DNA of 64,000 nucleotides from Streblospio benedicti (Eukaryota > Annelida > Polychaeta > Spionida > Spionidae), in the NCBI GenBank assembly GCA_019095985.1, contig CM032661.1:10609040-10673039 (forward strand), read 5' to 3'. Below, piece after piece: positions 25,141 to 39,080 of the stretch. The first letter of the stretch is position 1, and every line of letters begins with the position of its first letter. Both the position numbers and the translations under genes were made by a program. The notes below the pieces were generated by a model. That model was not told where the DNA came from. It ran no database searches and saw only the letters and a program-made list of their open reading frames with translations.

Positions 25141-26230
25141 CGTGCTCAATGTTTTGGGTCCTTGTTGCGTGCGCATCCTCCGACAGGTACCCGTGTTTAC
25201 AAACACTGAAAGAGGTCTATAGGTTACTTAATATTATCCAATTCCAAAGAGAATTAATTAAGTTATTAACTACTTTTTAATTGTCATCTCCGTCAGAATT
25301 TCACGGTCGGTAATTGGCAAGTGCTAATGGAACGGATTTCAGACTTTGAACTGATATTTGAAAAACTTATAATTGTTGGATTTATTTTTTTTGGTGTCAA
25401 ATCAATCACATATTGGTCTCTTGTTATATTCACAAATAATTTTAAAGTGGATGATTTCGATGCAACGGTATATTTTGTGGGTTTTATGACATAATTACCC
25501 TAGATTTCCCCCTTATACCCCATGACCTTTGTAAGGTCACGTCTATTTACGAAATGGCTTTCTAAACATACAAGTATCATTGCCTGTTTATCTCCCATTT
25601 TTATCACTTATAAGTAGTGCCATACCCTATTGTTTCTTTACCTCCCATAAGGACCCCCTACATTGCTGTTATGTAACATGCCTCTAAGTTCTAACCTGCA
25701 GCTATTCCCAGGAATAGCAGTGACCATGCCTTCAGATGAGATTATTTGTTAAGGTCTTACTGTTAACAATTCAGATAAGGAAATTGTACTTTGATGAACA
25801 ATCTCTATTTATTAGTGATATTTGTAACTTTAAGGAGTGTTGGTTTACACAAGGATGGTGTAAGCCATCCTTTTTAAATTTATCTTTTATCTGTTATCTC
25901 AAATTGAAGTAAAATGTTTGTGCGTTGCAGAATAGGTGTCTTTTTTATTTGAAGCAATGAACTCATGATCGTTAATGGCATACATATCATCGATATTGAT
26001 TTCAGTAATGAAAAAGTTATGAAAGTATTTTTTGTTCATTACCATTATATTACCATTACTTCACGTTACAGAATTTGTCATTATATTATCATTATTATTA
26101 CCCATTTTTCGGTCATTATCATTATCATTATCATTAATATAATTGTTAATAATGGACCGAAGCCTGCATGTCAGCTGTATAAAAAGTAATGCAGGCGTCA
26201 AATCTGATCGTATGACAGCTCAGCAGGCTA
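25141..26230. other. AT-rich intergenic sequence
   Basis: No gene or structured repeat is recognised. ATTACCATTA/ATTATCATT words concentrate at 26035-26150. Confidence 0.4.
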
Positions 26231-26232
26231 TT

Positions 26233-26499
26233 GCAAATGACTGAAATTAGCTCCTCACAAACAGCTACACGGGCTGATGCACATGTGTGTGGTTACCCAA
26301 TACTAGTACACCATCAACAGAGAAAAGGCTGCACCACCCACACTGATATAACATATCGTGGTTATTTCTGACCTTGATATGTTATATCAGTGTGGGTGGT
26401 GCAGCCTTTTCTCTGTTGGTGGTGTACTAGTATTGGGTAACCACACACATGTGCATCAGCCCGTGTAGCTGTTTGTGAGGAGCTAATTTCAGTCATTGC
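26233..26499. mobile_element. Near-perfect foldback element, 124-bp arms
   Basis: Arms 26233-26357 and 26376-26499 are reverse complements with about one substitution (CCATCAACAG against CCACCAACAG) and one single-base indel near the outer end. The spacer is 18 bases. There is no coding capacity. The near identity of the arms suggests recent formation or ongoing gene conversion. The target duplication is unclear. Confidence 0.88.
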
Positions 26500-26879
26500 T
26501 AATTTTGTTCTTTCATTTGGAAATAATATACCCGAGGAGCTGGTAATTAAGCTAACTAACCAAGTTTATTTTATCTACCAATTACACAAGCGACTTAATA
26601 TTCACGAAAATAAACTACCACGTACAAAAGATCACGTTGTCCGTGCAGGGACGTTCAAACAGATCTCGGATGTGATAGGAGTAGGAATATGTAGCAAATT
26701 GTTACAAAAGTGATCAGTCCAGCTGCCGTCTCACCACTCTATTACGACATTCAAAACAGCATGTAGGACGTCCAGAGAAATGCGGGGCACGTTATTGTTT
26801 GGAGGGTTGACGTTTTTTTGTTGTTGTTGTTGTTTGTTGTAAATCCCTGCTCTTGTGACTTGCACTTTTTAACCGAACC

Positions 26880-27035
26880 CTTGTGACTTGCATCCGAACT
26901 TATTCCGTTCCCGAACCCATGGGCCTCCTTTCGAAGGCTCATTCGTGAATGCCTGTACAGATTTACATCCGAACTTATTCCGTCCCCGAACCCATGGGCC
27001 TCCTTTCGAAGGTTCAATCGTGAATGCACAAGGTA
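26880..27035. repeat. Tandem duplication, about 76-bp unit, two copies
   Basis: CATCCGAACTTATTCCGT then CCCGAACCCATGGGCCTCCT occurs at 26889 and again at 26967, nearly unchanged. Function unknown. Confidence 0.85.
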
Positions 27036-27469
27036 CACATTGTTTGTTTGGTAGGTTAGGTAACCAACTGAGCCAAGGGTAATGGAGGGATCACACTAGC
27101 TATAGTTTTCAAACTAGGCGAGTTCTTTTACGTGCAGAGGTGTGGCTCTCCTCTACACGGGACACGCCTTTTAACGAGGCTTCCGAACCTCCGCTTGGCA
27201 TCGCTATCGTCTAGCAGTAACACTGTACGGTGGCGACGTGCTCGGTGGAAATCAGTAACTCAGTGGCTGACGCACGACGTAACGGATTTTGGCGACACTG
27301 TGTCTGCCATGACTGGGCCGCGAACTTACGACGCAAACAACTCCTGTTTTCAAGTCGTACGTTTTAATGAATAAGTTGAACGCACTGTGTCCTACGTTGA
27401 ACGCTGCACGTTTTACGCTAGGCCTCTGTATTCTCGTAAGCATGCAGCCATTAACATTATTGTAAACAA

Positions 27470-27640
27470 GTCAGGTATTTTATTGATGGTCTTAATTCCG
27501 GGCATTTTAGCATATACATGTAGTGTTAGTGCGTATGTATCTAATAAAATGGATGGTAATCAAAATGCCATGGGATCATTTATAACACCTGGATATGGAA
27601 CCCAATTGACATTATCAACACGGGAAGAATCGAATCGACA
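27470..27640 (+). repeat. Dispersed repeat family R1, copy 2
   Basis: ATTTTATTGATGGTCT through GGATATGGAACCCAATTGAC parallels 2088-2270 and 44850-44945, in the same orientation. It lies about 150 bp upstream of a Penelope-like fragment; whether the two are linked is unknown. Confidence 0.7.
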
Positions 27641-27796
27641 AGAAAAACAACATAGTTCCAAAATGGATTCCTCCCGATCACGTCCGAGGTCTGTTGAGCT
27701 CCGAAACATTCCGAGTAGTTCCGAGTGCGGTGCAAGTTATTGTTTGGAGTGTTGACATTTCAACAGTTGCGCGTAGCGCGTTTTAGGTCACACGCC

Positions 27797-28565
27797 GGCT
27801 GCAACTGCAGAATAGCAGAGCAATGCCCAATAGAAAACAAATGCCTAACCAAATCCATAGTATACCAGGCTACAGTTACAAACAATAATACTGGCAAGGA
27901 AGAAACATACATAGGTCTATCTGAGAACACTTTCAAAACAAGATACACACAACACAAAGCATCATTTAACAATAGAAATAAAAGTAATTCCACTAGACTC
28001 AGCCAATACATTTGGACCCTAAAAGACAGCAATGTACCACACACTATCAATTGGAAAATCATGTCACAGTGCAAACCATACTCCACGAATTCAAAGAAAT
28101 GTAACTTATGTATTAGGGAAAAATATTTTATAATCTGCCACCCAAATTTGTCATCTCTCAACAATAGGAATGAACTAGCCACGGAATGCAGACACAGAAA
28201 AAACACCTCTTAGAAAATACTTAAAACATACACACACCCCCCGTAATAAATATAGAAACTAAAATACAATAGTGCATTATGATTATATGTTTTATTATAA
28301 ATATAATGGAAATAATGTTCATCCATGGCTATGGTATACTACATCAGTATATGCAAGTAACAAAGAATATTTAAAATTAACGTAATATAATAAACTACCA
28401 TCCTCTAAATGATATATATGATATATACGAAATGTGATTATTTGTAACCCAACAGTTTTTCTAATGAAACATTATATAATTGTTATGCTAATCATATATT
28501 GTTTGTATTGAGAATTGTATGAAAATGCATGAAACATCGATGTATACTTAAGCCATAACAGTTTG
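27797..28565 (+). pseudogene. Penelope-like element, GIY-YIG domain and 3' tail
   Basis: Plus-strand coding to about 28213: CNCRIAEQCPIENKCLTKS, then YQATVTNNN, ETYIGLSENTFKTRYTQH (GIY-YIG), LSQYIWTLKDSNVPHTINWK, CNLCIREKYFIICHPN and LNNRNELATECRHRKN. It lacks everything upstream of the linker. The noncoding tail (28214-28565) ends with GAAAC followed by a stem-III-like palindrome, ACATCGATGT (28534-28543), and TA, and outer sequence GTTATG/CATAAC that could pair as stem I. The CTGATGA half is not recognisable, so any hammerhead here is decayed. Confidence 0.85.
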
Positions 28566-28578
28566 TTTGTTTTCTGTT

Positions 28579-28703
<125 letters not shown>

Positions 28704-28914
28704 CTCTGCTCTGCACTGATCTGTAGATGTGAGTATTACGCCCCTTATTCAGGTTTGGGTTGAGCACTCTATTGAGGTGCTACTTTGCCAATGCCTTGTG
28801 CTACGCCACTGCTCGTCAGTTTGAGCACTCTGGCAAGTATGCAGGGGTCTGGCTTAAATATGCTTCGAGAGCTTACACTCTTCATTGCTACCAGTCCCAA
28901 CCTCATTGCTCTGC

Positions 28915-28960
28915 TCTGCACTGATGAGTCCCAATAGGACGAAACAGTACTGTCTGTAGA
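28915..28960 (+). ncRNA. Hammerhead ribozyme, array unit 1
   Basis: Stem I TCTGCA (28915-28920) pairs with TGTAGA (28955-28960), including one G-U pair. Core CTGATGA. Stem II is GTCC/GGAC with loop CAATA. Then GAAA, stem III palindrome ACAGTACTGT, and a GUC cleavage triplet ending at 28954. The core and stem II match the pattern I recall for the schistosome satellite hammerhead (the GTCC/GGAC stem). Confidence 0.94.
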
Positions 28961-29148
28961 TATGAGTATTACGCCTCCCTTATTTGTTCGGGTTGAGCAC
29001 TCTATTGAGGTGCTACTTTGCCAATGCCTTGTGCTACGCTCACTGCTCGTCAGTTTGAGCACTCTGGCAAGTATGCAGGGGTCTGGCTTAAATATGCTTC
29101 GAGAGCTTACACTCTTCGTTGCTACCAGTCCCAACCTCATTGCTCTGC

Positions 29149-29194
29149 TCTGCACTGATGAGTCCCAATAGGACGAAACAGTACTGTCTGTAGA
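29149..29194 (+). ncRNA. Hammerhead ribozyme, array unit 2
   Basis: Identical core to unit 1. CTGATGA at 29155-29161, cleavage predicted after C29188, stem I strands 29149-29154 and 29189-29194. Confidence 0.94.
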
Positions 29195-29383
29195 TATGAG
29201 TATTACGCTCCCTTACTTCGTGTTCGGTTGAGCACTCTATTGAGGTGCTACTTTGCCAATGCCTTGTGCTACGCTCACTGCTCGTCAGTTTGAGCACTCT
29301 GGCAAGTATGCAGGGGTCTGGCTTAAATATGCTTCGAGAGCTTACACTCTTCGTTGCTACCAGTCCCAACCTCATTGCTCTGC

Positions 29384-29429
29384 TCTGCACTGATGAGTCC
29401 CAATAGGACGAAACAGTACTGTCTGTAGA
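29384..29429 (+). ncRNA. Hammerhead ribozyme, array unit 3
   Basis: Identical core. CTGATGA at 29390-29396, cleavage predicted after C29423, stem I strands 29384-29389 and 29424-29429. Confidence 0.94.
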
Positions 29430-29618
29430 TATGAGTATTACGCTCCCTTACTTCGTGTTCGGTTGAGCACTCTATTGAGGTGCTACTTTGCCAATGCCTT
29501 GTGCTACGCTCACTGCTCGTCAGTTTGAGCACTCTGGCAAGTATGCAGGGGTCTGGCTTAAATATGCTTCGAGAGCTTACACTCTTCGTTGCTACCAGTC
29601 CCAACCTCATTGCTCTGC

Positions 29619-29664
29619 TCTGCACTGATGAGTCCCAATAGGACGAAACAGTACTGTCTGTAGA
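29619..29664 (+). ncRNA. Hammerhead ribozyme, array unit 4
   Basis: Identical core. CTGATGA at 29625-29631, cleavage predicted after C29658. The monomer stops about 12 bases after the cleavage site, where it runs into a (TA)n tract. Confidence 0.94.
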
Positions 29665-29670
29665 TATGAG

Positions 29671-29692
29671 TATATATATATATATATATATA
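29671..29692. repeat. (TA)n tract
   Basis: A short TA run joining the array to a diverged, inverted monomer. Confidence 0.95.
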
Positions 29693-29698
29693 ATTATC

Positions 29699-29912
29699 TG
29701 CAGACATCTACAGACACACAATCATCCCTATTAGGACTCATCAGTGCAGCTCAGAAAACAAGGTTGGGAATGGTAGCAATGAAGAGCATATAAGCTCGGC
29801 GTATTTAAGTCAGACCCGTGCACACTTGCCAGAGTGCTCAAACTGCAGAGCAGTGAGCAAAGCACAAGGCATTGGCTAAGCAGCACCTCGAGAGTGCTCA
29901 ACCTAACACGTA
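29699..29912 (-). repeat. Diverged antisense copy of the hammerhead monomer
   Basis: Reverse-complementing this segment gives the array monomer with many substitutions: GAGGTGCT, GAGCACTCTGGCAAG, GCTTATATGCTCTTCATTGC. CTGATGA survives (29744-29738) and stem II is partly kept, but GAAA and stem III are lost, so this ribozyme should be inactive. It is an older insertion than the array. Confidence 0.85.
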
Positions 29913-29937
29913 AACCGAGTATAATTATTCGTAGTAT

Positions 29938-29968
29938 TATATATATATATATATATAATATATCTGCA

Positions 29969-30063
<95 letters not shown>
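29938..30063. repeat. (TA)n tract
   Basis: Nearly pure TA apart from an AATATATCTGCAG interruption near 29957-29968. It lies between the antisense monomer and the next Penelope-like fragment. Confidence 0.97.
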
Positions 30064-30066
<3 letters not shown>

Positions 30067-30129
30067 TTATATAAATAAATTGATGCAATCTATACATAAG
30101 AGTGCTCTACAGGTGGCTGGAGCATTCAA

Positions 30130-30580
30130 TATCCGAGCTAAAGAACTAGATCATTTTTTTTATATATTTAATTTATTTAACATTAAGCGGCAATGGTTTT
30201 ATACTATAGTTTTAAATTATTTATGGTCTGCGAATTAGTTTGGTTTATAGTCTGTAATTAGTTAGATGCTCTAAGTTATGGAGGCATGTTTCAATAGGAA
30301 CTTTCTTCTGTGTCTGCAGCTGCTGGCAAGTTCGTTTCTATTGTTTAGGGTGGAAAAGTTTGGGTGGCATATTATATAATATTTTTCGGTTGTGCACAGG
30401 TTGCACCTTTTACTTATCGATGAGTACGACTTTGCATGTGCTAATATTCTCCAGGTTGTTTTGTACGGAGTTTCGCTGTCTTTTAAGCTCCATACGTGTT
30501 TGCTGAGTGCTGTGGCGTTTCTCTGGGCTTGGTTGTTGAAGTTGGACTTATACAAATTTAGTTTACGTTTCCTAATCATT
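30130..30580 (-). pseudogene. Penelope-like element, C-terminal fragment and tail
   Basis: Minus strand, coding part 30271-30579: ATALSKHVWSLKDSETPYKT, CNLCTTEKYYIICHPNFSTL and [18 protein letters not shown], the end of the endonuclease protein. The tail runs to the word ATGATCTAGTTC near 30140-30155, the same boundary word as in the unit at 23673-24032. No intact hammerhead is visible in this tail. Confidence 0.85.
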
Positions 30581-30658
30581 AGACTATAAACATATCATAG
30601 GCATTGACTATTCAGATCATGATATTTGACATTGTCTGTTTTAACAATATGTAATGTA

Positions 30659-30837
30659 CAGTAGAACCTCCAAATAAGACCACCTCTCTATTGAGACCAC
30701 CTCTATTCTAAGGTCACCTTTCACACTCCCATATCCTCATAAGGCTACGAAAATGAGCCTTAATATAAAGACCCACCTCTCTATTGAGACCGCCTAACAT
30801 TGGTCCCAAAAGTGGTTCTAATAGAGAGGTTCTACTG
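30659..30837. mobile_element. MITE, pogo/Tc1-like, with TA target duplication
   Basis: Starts CAGTAGAACCTC and ends GAGGTTCTACTG, flanked on both sides by TA (30657-30658, 30838-30839). It is 179 bp with no coding capacity. The interior repeats CCTCTCTATTGAGACC. The CAGTAGAACC end resembles pogo/Tigger-type ends as I recall them. Confidence 0.85.
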
Positions 30838-30839
30838 TA

Positions 30840-33640
<2,801 letters not shown>

Positions 33641-34471
33641 TTATAGTCAGCTAGCTCCGTATGGAAACACTCCCCCCCCACCCCCGTAGGAGTTTTCGCA
33701 AACATATTTTTTTGTACCTTAAATACTACTCTTAAGGAAAAATGACGTTTGCCCAAAATATTCGATGGCAAAATATATTTTTCGGGGTCAAACAGGTCAA
33801 AATTTCATAAAATTGCATTTATCTCGATTAATAACAAATTTAGAGTAAAAACTGGTATTGATTTTAGATAGGAACATGTGTATGTGGAATCCAAATAAAA
33901 CATCAGATTTGACCTTCGACCTCTCCTTCAAGGTCAAACACGGGTCATTGTGGTCAAAATTATATAAAATTGCATTTATCTCGATTAATAACAAATTTAG
34001 AGTAACAACTTGTATTGACCTTAGATAGGAACATGTGTATGTGGAATTCAAATTAAACATCACATTTGGCCTTTGACCTCTCCATCAAGGTTACACTAGT
34101 AGGTCAATTTCAGGAGTTTTGTTCATTTTTGCGTTTACGAAAGAATTGAGCAGCTTCGAATATTTCATTTGTTAATAATCCATGATAAATTAGTTGTATT
34201 GATATAAGCATTTGTATTCTAGATTGGAATTACATTATGTTCTATTTTAATCAATATTTTACTGAATAGTTTAATATATCAATGGGTTTCACTTTTAATG
34301 GTAGAATTTGAGGCAGCATCAGTATCATTGATATCTTCATAAAGTGCATTTTCTCAAATTTTGTTATGTTTTAGTATTATTTGATTGGACATTGGATTAA
34401 AAATGTGTAACTTTACAAAAAAGAGCAACAAATTTAATACATCTTCATAATACAATGGTCATTGCTAAATC

Positions 34472-35171
34472 ATGGAAAATTCAGTGAAAATGAAATCTAA
34501 GAAGCAATGCAAAACAAGGAAAAAGGGCAATATAAAATCATGCATCATATGTTTTAGAAGTATGCAGTCTTTCAAAATAGATAATTTATCAGATTCAAGT
34601 TGGGGAAAATTAAGAAACAATTGAAGTGAGACAAAGTTTAAAGGATCTAAAACAACATTATGATGAAATTTGCAAAAGTGTACGGACTGAATATGGTAGT
34701 AAATGCTATGGTTATCACAAAGAATGCTACAGCAAATTCACAAATCTCAAATATCTAAAAGCAATAAAATGAAAATCAGATCAAGATCCAGAGGTTGACC
34801 TATCAATAAAGAAAAAAAACTAATTTATCAATAACATTCACTTGTGATTTATGTTTATTTGTGAAAATACTCCAGAATTAATTCTTCCTGGCAAATTTCT
34901 TTTTAGTGAAAGTTGGACATGTAAAACAGAAACTGCAGGGAAGACCTTTAAAGAGGGTTCAGAGAGACGAAGTTATGAAAGGATGCTGTGTAAAGTGATA
35001 GATGTAGATTTGAAGGCAAGAGAAGCTAAATATCCTGATGAATGTAGAAACGCACATAAATATTCAGCAACAAGTATGCAAGAATATATGCAGGAAAAGA
35101 TTCCATCTGTGTCGGTGTATAATAGTAACAAGACAGATAAGCTTAAGAAAAAGATGATAAACCATTTCTGA
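34472..35171 (+). pseudogene. Decayed C2CH-domain gene inside element C
   Basis: Three plus-strand fragments in different frames look coding. The first is KSCIICFRSMQS (34472-34613). The second is EVRQSLKDLKQHYDEICKS, then KCYGYHKECYSKFTNLKYL (34623-34760). The third is ICENTPELILPGKF, ERMLCKVIDVDLKAREAKYP, then DECRNAH and a Lys-rich end (34851-35171). Together they suggest two zinc-binding C2CH modules, the N-terminal part I recall for the repeated gene family whose middle and C-terminal parts survive in elements A and B. Stops and frame changes make it non-functional. The assignment rests on memory of motifs. Confidence 0.5.
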
Positions 35172-35399
35172 CCAAAGTTAAAGTTCTGGCTACCAGATCA
35201 TAGAAGTGAGCTGGTCAACTCCGATCATATTCAAAGAAAGCCATTTAAACTGCCTTTGAATATGCTTTATTAGATTACAGAAAGCTTGAGAATGTTGGAT
35301 CTTTATTGAATTGTACCACGAATAGAGAAAATGCACGTCCTGTTTGATACTAGAAATGTTTATTAAATGAGTTTGACAGCCGTATCACCTGAGTACACA

Positions 35400-35531
35400 C
35401 TACCACTGTAATGAGGCTCCTATTCACCAATAACTTAAGACAGGTATAACTGCCGCATTAGACCACTCGGACATTCTGACCGACCCGGGTGGTCTGCCTT
35501 AAGTGCTTTGTGAATAGGTGCCACAGTGGTA
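35400..35531. mobile_element. Small foldback MITE inside element C
   Basis: ACCACTGTAATGAGGCTCCT with CTATTCACC at the left pairs with GTGAATAGG and TGCCACAGTGGT at the right. Length 132 bp, no coding. It sits between the inner inverted arms of element C, so it inserted later. Confidence 0.7.
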
Positions 35532-36799
35532 AGGGTCGAGGGTTTAAGTCCTGGTAGAAGCTATGTGATATAGTCCTATAAACTTGGAGAAATAATCCTC
35601 TGATGTCAATACTTACATCTAGCCACTTAATTCCAATATATCTACATATTCTATTCTAGTTGCCAGTCATAGAAAAAATATGTTCAAGGCAAAACAGAAA
35701 TGTCCATCACTATTACTCAAGTGATCTTTTTACGAATGATCAACGTTGTTCAGCTCTTAGTTTCTCTCTACATTAACATAATTAATGTAAGTGATTTACT
35801 AACTTCATAAATGATATAAGAATCCTTTTATTAATATTTAAGTACTTGTAATTACCGGACAAGTACACAGGCTGTGCAGGAACTTTTTAGGGTACCATTC
35901 ACTAAAAATCCAACATCTTCAAGTTTTCTGTAATCTGATGAAACATATTCAAAGGCAGTTTCAATGGCTTCTCTTTATGAATGTGATCAGAGTAGACAAG
36001 CTAACTCCTATGATTGGGTGTCTAATAAATCAACTTTGGTCCAAAATGGTTTATCATCATTTTCTTAGTTCAATCTCTGGGATAACCATGGCATCTACCA
36101 TCATATTAATTCCGTTCGTATATTTTTGCATAATTAGTTAATGAAGTATTAATCAAAATAAAACATAAAAGTAATCCCAATCTAGAATACAAATGCTTAT
36201 ATCAATAAAACTAAATTATCGTGGATTATTAGCAAATAAAATGTTTAAAGCTGCTCATTTCTTTCGTAAACTCAAAAATGAACAAAATTCCTGAAATTGA
36301 CCTAGTAGTGTAACCTTGAAGGAGAGGTCAAAGGTCAAATGTGATGTTTAATTTGGATTCCACATACACATGTTCCTATCTAAGGTCAATACAAGTTGTT
36401 ACTCTAAAATTGTTATTAATCGAGATAAATGCAATTTTATGAAATTTTTGACCACGATGACCCCTGTTTGACCTTGAAGGAGATGTCAAAGGTCAAATAT
36501 GATGTTTTATTTGGATTCCACATACATATATTCCTATCTAAGGTCAACACAAGTTTTTACTCTAAATTTGTTATTAATCGAGATAAATGCAATTTTATTA
36601 AATTTTGACCCGATGACCCCTGTTTGACCCCGAAAAATATATTTCGCCATCAAATATTTTGGGCAAACGTCATTTTTCCTAGAGAGTAGTATCTCAACTA
36701 CAAAAAAAACAAAACATGTTTACGAAAACTCCTACGGGGGGGGGGTAGGGTAATACGGAGCCCGCGGACTATTAAGCATTTTAAATAAACATTGCACGT

Positions 36800-37316
36800 C
36801 ACACGTACAGTCATGACATGAGTGAGCTGGGGAGGGTGGTGATGGAGGTGCATTTAGTCTGTTTCGAACCTGTTTTGTTGACAGGTGGTGGGAGAAAGGG
36901 TGTATGTCTCTGAGGTGTATGTGTACATATGGGTGTGGGGTGTGGGTGGTTGGGGTGGATCTCATCCCTTTCAACCCAAGCTGGAAGGGCGTGATGGAGA
37001 TGCATTTAGTATGTTCTGGACCTGTCTGGATGGGATAGAGAATGTTGGTGAGAGAAGGGGGGGCGAGGGGTGCTGGCGGCGGAATGAAGGGTAGGGAAGG
37101 GGGTAACGTTTAATTTGCTCAGCACATGTTTACCAGGGGTAGCAGTAGCTGGGGGCCGGGGGATGGAGGTGTATTTAATGTGTTCTAGACTTGTACACTG
37201 ACGGGAGCTGGTGTGAGGTATGGGGGACAGAGGGATGGACGGGGAGGGGAGAGCATTTAATGTGTTGCGGATTTCATCTCTTTCAAAACCCAAGCAGCGC
37301 CGGGTAGACAGCTAGT
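36800..37316. repeat. G-rich degenerate tandem repeat ending in a Helitron-like terminus
   Basis: Units of roughly 140-170 bp repeat the words GATGGAGGTGCATTTA-, TGTTCTGGACCTGT- and GGTGAGAGAAGGG-like, three to four times. The last 40 bases contain CCCAAGCAGCGCCGGG, a weak hairpin, followed 9 bases on by CTAG then T, as at Helitron 3' ends (hairpin then CTRR before T). No Rep/helicase gene is present, so at most this is a non-autonomous piece. Confidence 0.5.
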
Positions 37317-37439
37317 ATAATATCATATAATAATATATCTACATAGACAAAACCTGGCGAGTTTGTGACATTAATTATCTTATCAGGTAGCTTCTTATCG
37401 TGTATCACAAGCTGGAACAATAATCAAAGTTGCTGTTTA

Positions 37440-38410
37440 AAATAAAATATGTTTCAATTTACCCCACTGTGGGGCAGATTGTGAACAAAGCACGGGGTAA
37501 GTTGTAACACAGAAAAAGTGAGGAATATAGATACAAAGAAAACATGATGATCATCAATTATTCTTTATTAATATACACAATAAATTCAAACAAACAAACA
37601 CATTTTTGCACTAACAGAGCTGCATTCACTCTTAAATCCTCTTTATGAGGAGTTATCCGGTTGGCAATTATGGCAGACAAAGTAAAGAGACCCATCTGTG
37701 CACTCTTGACGAGCCCATCTTTTGCAGACTTTACATCCCAACCATATTTCTCCAGATCTACTATCTGTAAAAGGTTCTAACAAAATATGCAGGGCTATTG
37801 CGCCACAGAGTCACCAGACAAGTCTTGTTTTGCTCTTTTGTTTTTTGCTGCTTCTTTTAGCTCTCTTTCATTTCAACCTTTCTTCTTTCTTGCTGCTTCT
37901 TTTGGAACACCTTTTTCATCATTTTTATTTTTTTCATCAAGGATTGTTGCTCTATTGCATTCTTTTCTGGTATATCAGTTAGAATGTCACTGAAATGTTG
38001 TTACAAACTGCCACCTGAATTTTGTTTCAATTTACACCAGCTAACCCTCATCTAAAAATACACGCAAATAGTTATTCTGCATTATGTAGCCAAACTTAAA
38101 ATATCTTGATTCAAAGCACAATCATATATTCTTTTGTTAGAAAAGTTGATTATAAATATTCCATGTATGATATTGAATTTAAAACAAATTTAATAGAACA
38201 TCGACAATTTACTTACTCGGCTTAAAAAATGTTTTTTCTTCCAACCCTTTTCTTTGTTTGTTCAGTGTCTCCCACACTTTGTATGCAAATCAATATCAAG
38301 TCAGATACTTTGTTTCAAACATGAATAAAACGACATACATATTGATTAAATTTTGAACTATTGATTGTGTTTCAATGTGCCCCGTGTTTTAACTTGTCCC
38401 GGTCTCCCCT
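37440..38410. mobile_element. Fragment of a pogo-like DNA transposon
   Basis: Related words GTTTCAATTTACCCC (37450) and GTTTCAATGTGCCCC (38369) bracket the segment. The minus strand at about 37640-37800 encodes LGCKVCKRWAHQECTDGS followed by LYFVCHNC, the PHD-like Cys/His tail I recall at the C-terminus of pogo-like transposases of aquatic animals. The DDE domain itself is not recognisable here. The copy is heavily truncated. Confidence 0.55.
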
Positions 38411-38689
38411 ATATGTGTGATATGACAATTTTGGGAACTATTAAGTTCTCTAGTTATTACCTCTTAATATCACACGTTATGAATATTCCAAAGGCTTTAA
38501 ATGCCATGTCTACTATATAATGTTTTGATTCTGGTTCCAACAAACCTTTCCTTCTTCTTTTTTTTGATAGCAAGAAAACGCAACGAAACACTTGCTCTAG
38601 TGAGAGTTTTTGATAGCGCATGCTTTAACGTTAAGCCATGAATGGGTGTTGGACTGTGAGCATATTAGATTTGTCAGAATTATTATATC

Positions 38690-39080
38690 AGTTTCCCTTT
38701 CTGTTTGACGGTCAGTTTTAGCCACTAACCGCGGCGGCGGCGTCCACGCGCGACACAGCGAGAGGCCGCCTCGGGCGGGACACAAAGGCGACTGCCGCTT
38801 GCACCGCCTCGCCGCCACAAAGTGCCATTCACAAACAGCCAAATGACAGGTTGTGGCTGGACATAATTAATATAGAATGGCTCTAATTTGCTTAAGCACT
38901 AATCTGATGACGGGCCCTTGAAAAGTTAAGTCCCAAACCCATAATTACGATATCTAGTGCGGAAACCTAATAACGCGGGGTGACAATTGGCGGGGTCGGC
39001 TTCGCTGCCACATTTGTTGGCGGGCGCAGGCTGACTGGCAGGGTTACATCAATTCTTGTCACCCGACCCCTTAAACACAT
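38690..39080. promoter_or_regulatory. Candidate conserved enhancer 1
   Basis: A sharply bounded, GC-rich and non-repetitive block in AT-rich surroundings. It opens with CCGCGGCGGCGGCG, then carries TGACAGGT (TALE-type), ATAATTAATAT (homeodomain), CTTAAGCACT (NKX-type) and ACAATTGG. It has no open frame with family similarity and no tRNA or transposon features. Density of developmental factor sites and its place in the desert next to Shox suggest an enhancer; this is inference. Confidence 0.45.

Larger units (their letters stand above)
33645..36775. mobile_element. 3.1-kb DNA element C with about 480-bp inverted ends
   Basis: The left end (GCTAGCTCCGTATGG, then C-rich, then GTAGGAGTTTTCG) pairs with the right end near 36735-36770. 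The arms 33690-34145 and 36265-36740 hold an internal direct duplication (TTGCATTTATCTCGATTAAT twice per arm). An inner inverted repeat pairs 35145-35300 with 35905-36065, so part of the gene region is duplicated head to head. A 130-bp foldback with TACCACTGT/ACAGTGGTA ends sits inside (35400-35531). The interior carries a decayed plus-strand gene. Confidence 0.8.

Noticed and set aside
28960-29670. CRISPR array suggested by the evenly spaced repeats
   Set aside because: Whole monomers of 234-235 bp repeat, not short repeats with unique spacers, and the genome is eukaryotic.
28769-29721. Minus-strand open frames of about 100-130 residues across the hammerhead array
   Set aside because: The frame persists only because near-identical monomers repeat; the sequence is explained by the non-coding monomer and has no protein family.
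35935-35945. CTGATGAAAC
   Set aside because: The core and GAAA are fused with no stem II; coincidental.
36732-37293. Proline/histidine-rich minus-strand frames
   Set aside because: They follow from the G-rich tandem repeat on the plus strand and lack domain evidence.
38909-38935. CTGATGA followed by GAAAA, hammerhead-like
   Set aside because: There is no stem II with a loop between CTGATGA and GAAA, and no matching stems I or III.
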